A stretch of DNA of 64,000 nt from an uncultured Acidobacteriota bacterium (GTDB lineage: Bacteria > Acidobacteriota > Terriglobia > Bryobacterales > Bryobacteraceae). This document shows, piece after piece, positions 25,089 to 35,057 of this stretch. The stretch spans positions 1 through 64,000 of the forward strand of contig CADECY010000028.1 in NCBI GenBank assembly GCA_902825945.1, read 5' to 3'. The notes under the pieces are model-generated. The model did no database searches. It saw only the letters and a program-made list of their open reading frames with translations, and was not told the DNA's origin. Both the position numbers and the translations under genes were made by a program. The first letter of the stretch is position 1. The number at the start of each line of letters is the position of its first letter.

Positions 25089-27554
25089 CTACTTGCGCTC
25101 ACCCGCCAAACCCGCTCCACCCGGGCGATAAGCCCCCGAATCATCGAACCCGATCGCGAGATCGCGCGCCGGCGACCAATTGACGTAGGGGCCCCGCAAC
25201 GGCTGTCCGCGTCCAATCACGATCTCCGCTTCCCGCACCTCGACCAACTCGCCGTCACGATAGATCTCGGCCACCGTATCAGCCCGCACCGCGATCCGGT
25301 AACGCCCAGCGGTAGCCACCTTCAGCACGTAACGAGTCGCGATCAGCGGACCCGAAGCCGCGAACGCCTCGACTTCGAACGGGCCCGCTGCTTCGATCTC
25401 GATCGTGAATCCGCGTCTCGGGTCCACGGCCTCGAACTCGCCCGAACGCTCGTTGGTCCAGTGCGAGTCGTTCGTGGCGAATCGCGCGTTCACCCGCTTC
25501 GGCAGCGTAGCCTTCACCGGCAGACCCGCGGCGCGGAGGGGTTTCGCTGGCGTCTGCGGCTGTTCGAGCCAGGCCAGATTGAACTCGTAGTGATTTACGC
25601 TGCTGATCAAGTGGACGATGCCGTTGCGCGCTTGCGTCGCGGCAAGATAGCCTTGCGGCTCCGAGCGATCCGCCGCCATGCGAATCCAGCCGCCGTCGAA
25701 CGTCTCGAAGCCGTGCTCGCGCCCATCGGAAATCCAACGCCGCTTCGGCCAGGTCTGGCCATCATCGTAGGACAACGCCGCGTAGATTCCGGACTTTTCG
25801 CGCGGCGGACGCTCACCCGGCGGCACGGGCTGGAAAGGATCGATCGACGCCGCGAACGAGAGGAACAGGAGCGGCCCCTCGCGCAGCCGGATCATCGTTG
25901 ACCGCTGCCCGCCATTGACCGGTGGAAACGCGCTTGGCCCGGACTGCCAGCTCTGGCCTAGATCGCGCGAGAGGCTCTTCGGCATCCAGCCTTCGATGTT
26001 CGCGTTGCGCCCGAACGCGATCAGCCGTCCGTCGCGCAGTTGTGCGGTCGCCGCGTGAACGCCTGGGATATTGCCGCCCATGTCCTTCCACGTCGCGCCG
26101 TTGTCGCGGCTCACATAGACCGTGGAGTTTCCTTGCGCGTCCGATTGGAAGACGATCGCACCATCGCTCGTGCGGAACACGGGCTGGCCCACCATCGTGC
26201 GGAATCCGAACTCGGGCTCGATCAGCCGGGCGGGAGACCACGTGCGTCCGCTGTCTTTGGACGTGCGCAGGATGATCGCAAGCGGAGTCCAGCGTCCGGC
26301 GATCCCGTAGCCGTTGATGTGATAGAGCGTGTCCAATCCGTCGAACCACAGCGCCGGACAATGATCGTTGCGGTCGGGCGCGTCCCAGAAGGGCTCCGCC
26401 TTCGACCAAGCGGCGGCACCAGGACGCAGGCGGCTGGCGGCCACCTCGAGTTCCCGTCCGCGCTCCTGTTCGCACGAATACCAGATGGCAAGCATGTCGC
26501 CATTCGGACACTCGGCAATCGCGCCGTCGTGATTGTGATAGGCGTACAACGGACCGTGCTGACCGGCCGGAATGTGGACATACCGCCGCGGTCCGCTGAA
26601 ATAGGGGCCCTGCGGCGCTGGCTTCGGGCGGACCGCGGCCGCCGCGGGTTGGGCGGCCGGCGCCGCGATCGGAGCCGTCGTGGGCATTGCCGCTTGCACC
26701 ACGCGGAATCCCGTCAGCCAGCCGCGCGTCTCAGGCAGTGCGCCCATGCGATTCGCCGAGCGGAGATAGTAGGCGGGAGTCCCATGACTGCCACCGCGCA
26801 CCACGCGAAAATCGCCGCGAACGTGCCCGCTCGGATCGCGCTGGGGAGTAGCGGAATAAGGGCCGTACCAGTCCAGAGTCCACTCTTCGACATTGCCGTG
26901 GACATCGTGCAGTCCCCACGGATTGGCGGGAGTGCGGCCGGTTTCGAGCGAGACGATGTCATGTGGTTCGGTCCACTCGGTCGGCCGAGCGTTACTCAGA
27001 AACGGCGCGGGCAGTTCGTTACCGGTCCAGTAGGGAGTGCGGGTTCCAGCGCGCGCCGCGTATTCCCATTCGGCCTCGGTTGGCAGCCGGTAGGGGACAC
27101 CCTCCTTCTTCGAAAGCCAATCGCAGAACGCCTTCGCTTCGTTCCAACTGACGAAAATTACCGCTTCGTTGTCGAGCTTCGAGAATCCCTTCTTGCCGCG
27201 TTGCGCCTTGTGCGCCGGGTCGAACTGCTCGTACTGCGCGTTGGTCACCTCGCGTGAGCCGATGAAGAAGGGCTTCGAAATCTCGGCCTCGTGCGCGGGC
27301 CGCTCGTCGAAGTCGCCTCGGCGCGCGTAGTCGAAGTGATAGCGAAAGCGTTCGACATCGCCCCACGGATAGCGCGCCTTCAGATCCTTGCGCGTGTAAT
27401 ACCCGAGCGGCGCGACGAGATCCTCGGACAGATACGCGGTTTCGCCCATCGTGAAGCGGCCGGCGGGAATCGGGACGAGTTCCATGCCGATGGAGTTGAT
27501 GCGGGGTTGGGCGACGGCGAGGCCGGCGGCAAACAGGAGGGCGATTCTCGACAC
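25089..27554 (-). CDS. Secreted FGE/SUMF1-like domain fused to a sialidase-type beta-propeller
   Basis: An exported protein of 821 residues. A signal peptide (ALLFAAGLAVAQ) leads into a formylglycine-generating-enzyme fold (about 20-290): MELVPIPAGRFTMGE, EVTNAQYEQF, YRLPTEAEWEYAARAG, GLHDVHGNVEEW and VRGGSHG. The active-site Cys of true FGE (in the CRSA..R motif near the end) is replaced: the sequence reads YYLRSANR, so this domain is probably binding or structural. A Pro/Ala linker leads to a six-bladed sialidase/BNR-like propeller with four Asp boxes (SKDSGRTW, SRDNGATW, SRDLGQSW, SYDDGQTW). A C-terminal beta-sandwich of about 120 residues ends the protein. It follows the histidine kinase gene by 31 bp in the same direction. 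Confidence 0.85.
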   Translation of the reverse strand: MSRIALLFAAGLAVAQPRINSIGMELVPIPAGRFTMGETAYLSEDLVAPLGYYTRKDLKARYPWGDVERFRYHFDYARRGDFDERPAHEAEISKPFFIGSREVTNAQYEQFDPAHKAQRGKKGFSKLDNEAVIFVSWNEAKAFCDWLSKKEGVPYRLPTEAEWEYAARAGTRTPYWTGNELPAPFLSNARPTEWTEPHDIVSLETGRTPANPWGLHDVHGNVEEWTLDWYGPYSATPQRDPSGHVRGDFRVVRGGSHGTPAYYLRSANRMGALPETRGWLTGFRVVQAAMPTTAPIAAPAAQPAAAAVRPKPAPQGPYFSGPRRYVHIPAGQHGPLYAYHNHDGAIAECPNGDMLAIWYSCEQERGRELEVAASRLRPGAAAWSKAEPFWDAPDRNDHCPALWFDGLDTLYHINGYGIAGRWTPLAIILRTSKDSGRTWSPARLIEPEFGFRTMVGQPVFRTSDGAIVFQSDAQGNSTVYVSRDNGATWKDMGGNIPGVHAATAQLRDGRLIAFGRNANIEGWMPKSLSRDLGQSWQSGPSAFPPVNGGQRSTMIRLREGPLLFLSFAASIDPFQPVPPGERPPREKSGIYAALSYDDGQTWPKRRWISDGREHGFETFDGGWIRMAADRSEPQGYLAATQARNGIVHLISSVNHYEFNLAWLEQPQTPAKPLRAAGLPVKATLPKRVNARFATNDSHWTNERSGEFEAVDPRRGFTIEIEAAGPFEVEAFAASGPLIATRYVLKVATAGRYRIAVRADTVAEIYRDGELVEVREAEIVIGRGQPLRGPYVNWSPARDLAIGFDDSGAYRPGGAGLAGERK

Positions 27555-27585
27555 CGCCTCTTAGTATGCGCGATCGAGGTATGCG

Positions 27586-30234
27586 CTATCCGGGCGCGGC
27601 CAGTTCCGGTTGGCTCTCTCGGGCGATCCGGCTCACCGCATGCTGGTGCAACTGTGCGTTGACGGCAGCCAGTTCGAACGGCTTGGACACATAGCCGTCC
27701 ATGCCAGCCTGCGCGCAGGCCTCGCGGTCTCGATTCATGGCGTTGGCGGTGAGCGCGATGATGGCTCCGGTGTAGCCCCACTCGCGAAGCCGCCGCGTCG
27801 CTTCGAGTCCGTCCATGCGCGGCATCTGCACGTCCATGAAGACACAGTCGAATGCGCCCGGATCGCCGGTCAGGATTTCGAAGGCCTCGAGCCCGTCATT
27901 GGCGATGCGGACACGATGACCGGCCCGTTCGAGCAGCCGGGATCCCACGCGCTGGTTGACGCGGTTGTCCTCGACGAGCAGGATTCGCAGCGATGGCACG
28001 GGTACGGTTTCGTCGCCCGGATCGGAAGGCGCCGGTTCTTGCCCGGCGGGACCGAGCTTGACGTTGAACCGGAATGTCGTTCCAGGGTTTACGGGATCGG
28101 CTCCATTCGGACTTTCGATCGATATACTGCCCCCCATCAGCTCCACCAGACGGCGGCTGATCGTGAGGCCGAGCCCTGTTCCTCCAAACCGGCGAGTCGT
28201 CGAACCATCGGCCTGTTGAAAGGCCGCGAAAATCGCCTCCTGCCTGTCGGCGGGCACACCGATTCCGGTGTCTTCGACCGCGAACAGCGTCAACTCAGGG
28301 TTCCGCGGATCGGGCTCGACACGAATCCGGACGCTGCCCGAGGCGGTAAACTTGATCGCGTTGTTGACGAGGTTCAACAGGATCTGCCGAAGGCGCATGT
28401 CGTCTCCGTGCATGCGGGCCGGTAGCCGGCTATCGACTTCTCCGGAGAGAAACAAGTGCTTGGCGTCGGCTGACGATCCCAGCGTCAACGCGATACCGGC
28501 AACGGTCTCCTGAATCGAGAAATCCACGGGATTGAGATCGAGTTTACCCGCCTCCACCTTGGAGAAATCGAGTATGTCGTTGAGCAGGTGCAGGAGAGAA
28601 TACGCCGAGAACTTGATCCCCTCCATGTGTTCGCGCACGCCGGGTTCGGGATTGGCGTCGAGCACCAGGTTGGTGAGCCCGATGATTCCGTTCATCGGAG
28701 TGCGGATCTCGTGACTCATGTTGGCCAGAAACTCACTCTTCCAAAGGCTGGCCTGCTCCGCGGCCTCGCGCAACCGCGCCGAGGCATCCAGTTGCGCCCG
28801 GATCGTGCGCGTTTGAGCGGCTAGCCGCGCGCGAAGAGCGGCTGCCCACGCCGCGGCGGCGCTGAGCAGAAAGATGGCGACCCCGAGCATTCCGAGCGCC
28901 CGGCCCCGCGTCCACCACGATGGCCGGATCACGACAACCAAGTCGGATGGCTCGCGCATCAGTATATGGAAGCCTTTGGCCGTGGCATGTTGTCCGGCTG
29001 CCTCGAAAACCCTTGCCAGGCACACTCCAGTGATGGTGACCTGGCTGCCTTCGAGGACAGCGCCGATCGTGGGGCTCTGCCCTCGTGCCGGCAGCACCGC
29101 GGAGAAGAGCGCCGGGCTCTCGCGGGGCGCGGCGCCATCGAGCAACAGCGTGTAACGGGCCCCATCCCAATGTTGGGCCACGAGTATCCCGCCAATCCGG
29201 ACCAGATCGGCCTCGTAGTCACCGGAATTGGCGCCGCGCCAATCCACCGGAGCCGCCGACGCACCGGCGCCCGTTCGCGGATGCTCGTGAATGATGGCGT
29301 CGCGCAAAGAATGAATCGAGTCAGTGAGCGAAGGGAAGGCAACGACATCCAACATGTCCCCGGGGCTGTACGGAGAGCCGGGCGGAACGGCGATGCCGAC
29401 ACCGTCCTGGCCATCGGTAAGAAACAGCGCTTCACCGGGCCAAACGGCTGTCACGATTCCCCGCAAGTGCACCGGATCATCGAAGCTGCCGCCGGGTGTG
29501 TACTCTCGAATCCGCCGCACCGCCCGAACCGGAAGAGAGAACAGATCCTCCCGCGCCGTCCGCATCACCGCGAACTCGCCGAGCGATGGCGTGAATACCT
29601 TAACCCCAATCACTTGGCGCTTGATATTGAACATCGGACCGGCCGCCCCTCGCACACGCACTCTCGAACCGATCAGCTTGCGCGCGGCTTCCATCCGGAA
29701 ATCAGGAGTGACCACTTCCACCCGCGACCATCCGCTTCCGATCGCTAGGGCCAGAGTGGAACCCGACGGACGCACTCCGCGGACGGTTCCCTCGATTCGT
29801 ACCCACTGCCCTTCCTCGGCTCCCGTCGATAGGTGTTCCAGGCTGACCGGCTTGGCCACAGGAAGCGGCGCCAGCCCCTTAGGATGGATCAGAGAGGCGT
29901 CGATCACCGGCGCGAATTCGCCCGAGCTGGTAAAGCCCTCGATATCAACCAGCGTGCCCGATGGAATGGTCCCGCCGAGAGCGCACGTGGCCTGAACATA
30001 AGTCCCGGTCTTGCCATCGGAGACGAACAACGCATCCTGATCGGGCAGATGCACGAGCGTGGTCAAACCCCGGATATGCACCCGCAGACCCCGCCGCGCG
30101 TCTTGGGGAGTGAGCGCACGGATTGCCTCCGCTGTCGTCAACACCCTCGGCGCCGGATCCTCCGCGAAGGCGAAGGTGTACGCGCCGGACGTGACCGCCA
30201 GCACCAGCAAACGCGTTGCTGTCCCCCTCTCCAC
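27586..30234 (-). CDS. Membrane-bound hybrid sensor histidine kinase with receiver domain
   Basis: A signalling protein of 882 residues. A signal-like N-terminus is followed by about 400 extracytoplasmic residues with repeated OB-fold-like units ([33 protein letters not shown]). One membrane helix lies at about 444-467. The kinase core has His508 in [17 protein letters not shown], the N box [16 protein letters not shown], and G boxes DTGIGVP and [12 protein letters not shown]-terminal receiver has phospho-acceptor Asp801 ([11 protein letters not shown]) and KPF. No output domain is present, so it probably passes phosphate to a partner encoded elsewhere. The GTG start at 30234 is uncertain. 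It precedes the FGE-sialidase gene and may control it. Confidence 0.9.
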   Translation of the reverse strand: MERGTATRLLVLAVTSGAYTFAFAEDPAPRVLTTAEAIRALTPQDARRGLRVHIRGLTTLVHLPDQDALFVSDGKTGTYVQATCALGGTIPSGTLVDIEGFTSSGEFAPVIDASLIHPKGLAPLPVAKPVSLEHLSTGAEEGQWVRIEGTVRGVRPSGSTLALAIGSGWSRVEVVTPDFRMEAARKLIGSRVRVRGAAGPMFNIKRQVIGVKVFTPSLGEFAVMRTAREDLFSLPVRAVRRIREYTPGGSFDDPVHLRGIVTAVWPGEALFLTDGQDGVGIAVPPGSPYSPGDMLDVVAFPSLTDSIHSLRDAIIHEHPRTGAGASAAPVDWRGANSGDYEADLVRIGGILVAQHWDGARYTLLLDGAAPRESPALFSAVLPARGQSPTIGAVLEGSQVTITGVCLARVFEAAGQHATAKGFHILMREPSDLVVVIRPSWWTRGRALGMLGVAIFLLSAAAAWAAALRARLAAQTRTIRAQLDASARLREAAEQASLWKSEFLANMSHEIRTPMNGIIGLTNLVLDANPEPGVREHMEGIKFSAYSLLHLLNDILDFSKVEAGKLDLNPVDFSIQETVAGIALTLGSSADAKHLFLSGEVDSRLPARMHGDDMRLRQILLNLVNNAIKFTASGSVRIRVEPDPRNPELTLFAVEDTGIGVPADRQEAIFAAFQQADGSTTRRFGGTGLGLTISRRLVELMGGSISIESPNGADPVNPGTTFRFNVKLGPAGQEPAPSDPGDETVPVPSLRILLVEDNRVNQRVGSRLLERAGHRVRIANDGLEAFEILTGDPGAFDCVFMDVQMPRMDGLEATRRLREWGYTGAIIALTANAMNRDREACAQAGMDGYVSKPFELAAVNAQLHQHAVSRIARESQPELAAPG

Positions 30235-30324
30235 GTCGATGGAATTGCCTCATCCGGCTCATCGGACGTTTCAGCTTGTCCATGAGGGAATCTCGACCGC
30301 GATGCGCTATAGTTGCCTTTCATC

Positions 30325-31305
30325 ATGCGCCTCGTGATCCATCCATCCGTCGAACAAGACAGGCTCGACAAGATCCGCCAAGCCGCCCGATCGATGACCG
30401 TAATCAACTGCGAGTCACCGGAATCCGCGCTCGCCGCGATTCCGGACGCCGATGCTTTCTTCGGAAAGATGACGCCCGCGCTGCTGGCCGCCGCGCGGCA
30501 AATGCGATGGGTTCAATCGCCCACCGCGAGCCTCGAACACTACATGTTCCCCGAACTCATCGCCCACGAGTGCACGCTCACCAACATGCGCGGTCTGTTC
30601 TCCGACGTGATCGCCGACCAGGTGATGGGCTACGTGATCTGCTTCGCGCGGAACCTGCATACCTACGTTCGCCAGCAAATCGAAGGAAAGTGGGCGCCCG
30701 TCGGAATGCCGGAATTCCAGGTGAACTTCGCCACCGGACCCGGAGTCGTCAACGCAATCGACCGCGCCCACCTCCACCTCGCCGATACCACGATGGGCAT
30801 CGTGGGTTACGGAGCCATCGGACGCGAGACAGCCCAGCGAGCCCATGCCTTCGGAATCCGCACGCTCGCCGTGGATCCGGTGCAAGCGGACGCGTGGCCG
30901 CTCGAGCGCCTGCCCGAACTCCTCGCCCAATCGGACTTCGTCGTCGTCGCCGCGCCCCACACTCCGAAAACGGTCCGCATGTTCAACGCCGAACGCTTCG
31001 CGCAAATGAAGCGATCGGCGTACTTCATCAACATCGGCCGCGGCGCCATCGTCGACCTGTCCGATCTCGCCGCGGCGCTCGCCAACGGAACGATCGCCGG
31101 AGCCGCGCTCGATGTCTATGAGACCGAACCCTTGCCCGCGTCGCATCCGCTGTGGGCCATGCCCAACGCGATCCTCACGCCGCACGTGGCGGGTTACTCG
31201 CCGCGCGTTCCCGAGCGCCATCTCGAGGTGCTGCTCACCAATGTTCGGGCGTTCGTCGAAGGCGAGCCGCTGTCGAACGTGGTGAACAAGGCGGAGTGGT
31301 TCTGA
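30325..31305 (+). CDS. D-2-hydroxyacid dehydrogenase family protein
   Basis: An NAD(P)-dependent oxidoreductase of 326 residues. The dinucleotide-binding motif is GIVGYGAIGRETAQRAHAFG. The catalytic Arg is in INIGRGAIVDLSDL, the Glu in DVYETEPLPASHPLW and the His in LTPHVAGYS. These residues interconvert 2-hydroxy and 2-keto acids; the substrate cannot be deduced. I use the ATG at 30325 rather than an upstream alternative start because the protein then begins with the usual first strand MRLVIHP. It diverges from the histidine kinase gene (90 bp between them). A decayed second copy lies 1.1 kb downstream beyond the DUF4238 gene. Confidence 0.9.
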   Translation: MRLVIHPSVEQDRLDKIRQAARSMTVINCESPESALAAIPDADAFFGKMTPALLAAARQMRWVQSPTASLEHYMFPELIAHECTLTNMRGLFSDVIADQVMGYVICFARNLHTYVRQQIEGKWAPVGMPEFQVNFATGPGVVNAIDRAHLHLADTTMGIVGYGAIGRETAQRAHAFGIRTLAVDPVQADAWPLERLPELLAQSDFVVVAAPHTPKTVRMFNAERFAQMKRSAYFINIGRGAIVDLSDLAAALANGTIAGAALDVYETEPLPASHPLWAMPNAILTPHVAGYSPRVPERHLEVLLTNVRAFVEGEPLSNVVNKAEWF

Positions 31306-31318
31306 CGCCGGCTGGGCT

Positions 31319-32377
31319 TTATTCCAGATCGCGCAGAATCTCCCCGATGATCCGTTCCATCTGGCCAGGGTCCATCAAGCCGGACCAATCGCCGATACCC
31401 TTTGTAAGCGGCGACCCGGCAGGAAACGGCGTCGAGCTAACGACGAACTCCGAACTACACCGGCAGACCGCCCTGTTCACTTCTTTCACGTTGACCACCG
31501 GAGGAATCGCCGATCGCGAACCAACAAGAATACGCCGACTCGAAAGAGGCAGATAAACACGAACCAAATCATCCGACACGTCATGGAATGGTTTGAAGCG
31601 GCGCTTCCCGTTCATCTCGAACAGGCAAACGGAATCACCTAGACAAAGCGGCTGAGAACTTGGCATTACGAACCACGTCAAGGCAGCGTAAGGATCCGCG
31701 CGCGGCTGATTGTGGAGTACTTCGGACATGGACGCGATCCAAGCCTCCCGCAGGGCGTGGGGCAGCGTCTGCTGTGCAATCGCTACCCAGCTATCGATCA
31801 CGCTGAGGTCGTCCCGTTCTCGTGAACTCGCCAGCATCTGCGCCAGATCGCGCGGGCGTTCCCGCACGAGAGTCGCCGCTTCCGTTCGCCCCAAACCGCC
31901 AAGCACGAGGAAGTCCTCCATCTGGTTTCGGATACGGCCTTCACTCGCCAGTTCGGCAGCGACCAGACTTTCGTACACCTGCTCATTCCGGATCTCGCCC
32001 GCCACCCGTTGAACTGACTCCTCTATGGCCTCCAACATCGAGCGCCGCATGTGGCGCGTGCGCGTCGCCAGATGTGCCACCAATTCCGGGATTCCATGGT
32101 CAGAGACTGGCGACGAAAAACTGGCCCAGTCATCGCGAAGCTTCCCCACCATGGGCGCGTAGGTGGTGGCCTCTAGTTCGGTAATCCGCTGATCCAGATC
32201 GGATTCCTCCGGCTTACCGTAAAAGTGCCGTTCCACCGCGACGTTGTTGCAGTGCACTTCGATTCCGTCGCCGCCGCCCCGCCGGTACACCCACACGAAC
32301 GAGCCGGCGCCTTCCCCACGACTTCGGAATCCCCTCAGAAGAAACGCCGGAATAGTATGATGTCGCGCACCAGCCAT
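31319..32377 (-). CDS. DUF4238 domain-containing protein
   Basis: A cytoplasmic protein of 352 residues with no signal peptide or membrane segment. The N-terminus ARHHTIPAFLLRGF, followed by a short basic loop and VWVYRRG, then LEATTYAPMVGKLR, matches the DUF4238 family, whose members begin with an HH..P..YL..F motif. A helical middle (about 100-200) precedes LTWFVMPSSQPLCLGDSV and a run of beta strands ending in LPLSSRRILVGSRS. The function of this family is not known. The gene is read against its neighbours and is flanked by an intact dehydrogenase gene (13 bp) and a decayed copy of it, suggesting insertion between duplicated genes. Confidence 0.75.
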   Translation of the reverse strand: MAGARHHTIPAFLLRGFRSRGEGAGSFVWVYRRGGGDGIEVHCNNVAVERHFYGKPEESDLDQRITELEATTYAPMVGKLRDDWASFSSPVSDHGIPELVAHLATRTRHMRRSMLEAIEESVQRVAGEIRNEQVYESLVAAELASEGRIRNQMEDFLVLGGLGRTEAATLVRERPRDLAQMLASSRERDDLSVIDSWVAIAQQTLPHALREAWIASMSEVLHNQPRADPYAALTWFVMPSSQPLCLGDSVCLFEMNGKRRFKPFHDVSDDLVRVYLPLSSRRILVGSRSAIPPVVNVKEVNRAVCRCSSEFVVSSTPFPAGSPLTKGIGDWSGLMDPGQMERIIGEILRDLE

Positions 32378-32449
32378 CCTTCCATAGTACTCGCCGGATC
32401 ACCCGGTCACCTCTTACCATACTACGTAGCCCACGCGCTAAATGCTTGC

Positions 32450-33075
32450 AAACTCATGACGCACTGGGCTGGTACCCACGACATTCGCGGGCTAGCCTCC
32501 AACGTGATCGCCCATCAGGTGATGGGTTAACTGCTCTGCTTCGTGCGCAACCTTCACGCCTATGTCAACCTGCGGATCGAAGGGTAAAGGGGGCGCTGCC
32601 CGGGCGCTGCCCCAGGCCGAAGCGAGCCCATGCCTACGTAATCCGCACGCTCGCCGTGGATCCGGTGCAAGAAGACGGGTGGCCGCTCGAGCGCCCGCTC
32701 GAACTCCTCGCGCAATCGGACTTTGTTGTCCTGGCCGCGCCCCACACCCCGAAACGGTCCGCATGTCAAACACTGAACGCTTCGCGAAAATGAAGCGATC
32801 GGCGTACTTCAGCAACATCGGCCGCGGCACCATCGTCGATCTCTCGGATCTCGCCGCGGCGCTCGCCCGGAACGATCGCCGGAGCCGCGCTCGATGTCTA
32901 TGAGGCCGACCCCTTGCGCGCGTCGCATCCGCGGTGGGCCGTGCCGAACGCAATCCTCACGCCGCACGTGGCAGGCTACTCGCCGCGCGTTCCGGAACGC
33001 CATCTCGAAGTGCTGCTGGCGAATGTTCGGGCGTTCGTCCAAGCCGAGCCGCTGTGGGAACGGGGTGAACAACGC
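32450..33075 (+). pseudogene. Decayed copy of the D-2-hydroxyacid dehydrogenase
   Basis: This plus-strand stretch matches the intact gene at 30325-31305 from about its codon 90 to the end. NVIAHQVMG (parent DVIADQVMG) is followed by a stop. Then most of the cofactor-binding region, including the GxGxxG motif, is deleted. RFAKMKRSAYFSNIGRG, TIVDLSDLAAALA and LTPHVAGYSPRVPERHLEV remain, but in different frames because of single-base insertions and deletions. Codons for the first 90 residues are missing. Nucleotide similarity to the parent is still high, so the duplication is not ancient. Confidence 0.85.
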
Positions 33076-33356
33076 GGCGGGGGTTCCAGCAAGCCTCGCA
33101 GGGGGAGCCATGGCATGCAGCAACACTCTGAAGACCAATCTCACCCCGGACCTGCGCCGCTCGGTGCGTCGAAGGCTAGCAGCAACGGATACGCCGGACT
33201 GAGCGAGTTTATCTCCCGAACAGTGAAGTTCGGGGTGCGCCTTGGACTCTGCAAGACACCGTGGCCCGCGGTGTCGGCTCATATGGCGATGCAGCGGCCT
33301 ATACCCGCCGCACGCACGAGAATTCACCCTGCCGAAAGTGATAGCATTCATGCAGG

Positions 33357-35057
33357 ATGGCGTCCTTCCACGTACTTCGGGCGCCGGTTCTCGCAGCGTG
33401 CCTTTGGGCTTCCGGCCTGTGGGCCGCGCGTGTGGAACCGGTCGCTCTCTCCATGCATCCGTTCACCGGACAGCGCGGAACCTCGTTCACAGTCGCAATT
33501 CGCGGCAACGGACTCACAAAGGCGAGCACCGCGATCCTCGACTCCCCAGCACTCAGCGCCACCGTGCTCGGCGCGGAAACGGAAGCATCCGGACGTACCA
33601 AGGCGGACATCGTAAAGCTCCGCATCGAAGCCAAACCGGACATCAAGCCCGGCCGCTATCTGCTCCGCCTGATCACGCCCGGCGGACTCTCGAACGCGGT
33701 GCCCTTCGTGATCACCGAATATCCCGTGACACCCGAACCAGAAGGTTCGCACGAGACCACGGAATCCGCGATCGCTGTCACGAAGCTCCCGGCGGTTTTC
33801 ACGGGCCGCATCGACAAACGCGGCGAATCCGACTTCTTCGCGTTCGACGCCAAGGCCGGCGAGACGGTCCATTTCGGCGCGATCTCCGGATTGCCCGCCC
33901 CCGGAGCTCCGGGCGGAAACGCGCGCGGCTTCGATCCGAGCCTGTCGGTTTACGAAGCTTCGGGAAGCTGGTTCGACTCGAAACGAATCAACCGGATCGC
34001 ATTCAATGATGAACCGCTGTGGGTGCTCGGGCGCGCCACCGACGCGTTTCTGTCCCATGCGTTCGCCAAGGCCGGCCGCTACTACCTGCGTGTCGAAGCG
34101 TTCTCGGGCCAAGGCGGACCCGACTACACCTATCAATTGAAGATCACCTCGGGTCGAGCCGAACCCGACGTCGAGCCTCCGGCGAAGGGTTGGCGCGAAC
34201 GCGACTATGAACGCCAGCTCTCCGCGAATCGTTTGAACGAACTCGCCGCGCGCGGCGGCAAGCCACGCGACCAGAAATCGATCGAGACCTATCGCGCGGC
34301 ACCGGTCCCAGCCGAGCCCACGCCGTTCAAAATTCCTGGAACGCTCGAAGGTGCGATCGCGCAACCCGGCGAAGCGCAGCGTGCGCGTTTCGAGCTCGAT
34401 GGGCCGCGCGATCTCGCCATCGAGATTGAAACGCCCGGAATCACGCCGCCCGAGTTCAATCCTTATGTCCGGCTGCTGAACGAAAAGGGCGAAGAGGTGG
34501 CCACCACGATCTCGGTAGGCCGCGGCGCATGCACGGGCTTGATGAACAAGGGGCTGGCTCCGAAAGTAGTCGTGCCGATTCGCGATGCCGGCAAGTACAC
34601 GGTGGAAATCCGCGAGACCACGTCGGACCTTGCCGGTACGAATTTCCGCTATCGCGTGCAGGTCCGGCAGCAGGTTCCGCACCTCGGCGACGTCAAGATC
34701 GATCAGGACCACATCAACCTGACGCCCGGCGAAGCCAAGACCGTGCGCGTCGTCTTCGATCGTGAAGAGGATTTTCGCGGAGCGGTGGCCGTGACGGCCG
34801 AGTCGCTTCCACCGGGTGTCCAGGCATTCGCCGGAGCAGACTACGAGCCGGACAAGGATCCGCCGCCTGCCAAGGGCAAGCGCGAGCGCTTCGTGCCCCG
34901 CACCGAGCGATCCGTGGTGGTGTTCACTGCGGCCGAAGACGCACCGAAGACCTCGGCTCCGGTTGTCGTGAAGCTGGCCGTGCGTCCCGTGGTGGACGGC
35001 AAACCGGGTGAGATCATTTCGACAAAGGAAATTCCGATCATGGTGGTGGACAAATAA
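33357..35057 (+). CDS. Secreted protein with PPC-type domains, partner of the DUF1549/DUF1501 cassette
   Basis: An exported protein of 566 residues. A signal peptide (VLRAPVLAACLWASGLWA) leads to an IPT/TIG-like domain (MHPFTGQRGTSFTVAIRGNGL). Next come two pre-peptidase C-terminal (PPC) beta-sandwiches, marked by GRIDKRGESDFFAFDAKAGE with KAGRYYLRVEAFSGQGGPDY, and by LEGAIAQPGEAQRARFELDG with DAGKYTVEIRET. A further beta domain follows. No catalytic motif is recognised. The stop codon overlaps the next gene's start by one base. Such proteins accompany DUF1549/DUF1553 and DUF1501 genes in Planctomycetes and Acidobacteria. Its upstream 280 bp (33076-33356) holds no recognisable gene. Confidence 0.75.
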   Translation: MASFHVLRAPVLAACLWASGLWAARVEPVALSMHPFTGQRGTSFTVAIRGNGLTKASTAILDSPALSATVLGAETEASGRTKADIVKLRIEAKPDIKPGRYLLRLITPGGLSNAVPFVITEYPVTPEPEGSHETTESAIAVTKLPAVFTGRIDKRGESDFFAFDAKAGETVHFGAISGLPAPGAPGGNARGFDPSLSVYEASGSWFDSKRINRIAFNDEPLWVLGRATDAFLSHAFAKAGRYYLRVEAFSGQGGPDYTYQLKITSGRAEPDVEPPAKGWRERDYERQLSANRLNELAARGGKPRDQKSIETYRAAPVPAEPTPFKIPGTLEGAIAQPGEAQRARFELDGPRDLAIEIETPGITPPEFNPYVRLLNEKGEEVATTISVGRGACTGLMNKGLAPKVVVPIRDAGKYTVEIRETTSDLAGTNFRYRVQVRQQVPHLGDVKIDQDHINLTPGEAKTVRVVFDREEDFRGAVAVTAESLPPGVQAFAGADYEPDKDPPPAKGKRERFVPRTERSVVVFTAAEDAPKTSAPVVVKLAVRPVVDGKPGEIISTKEIPIMVVDK

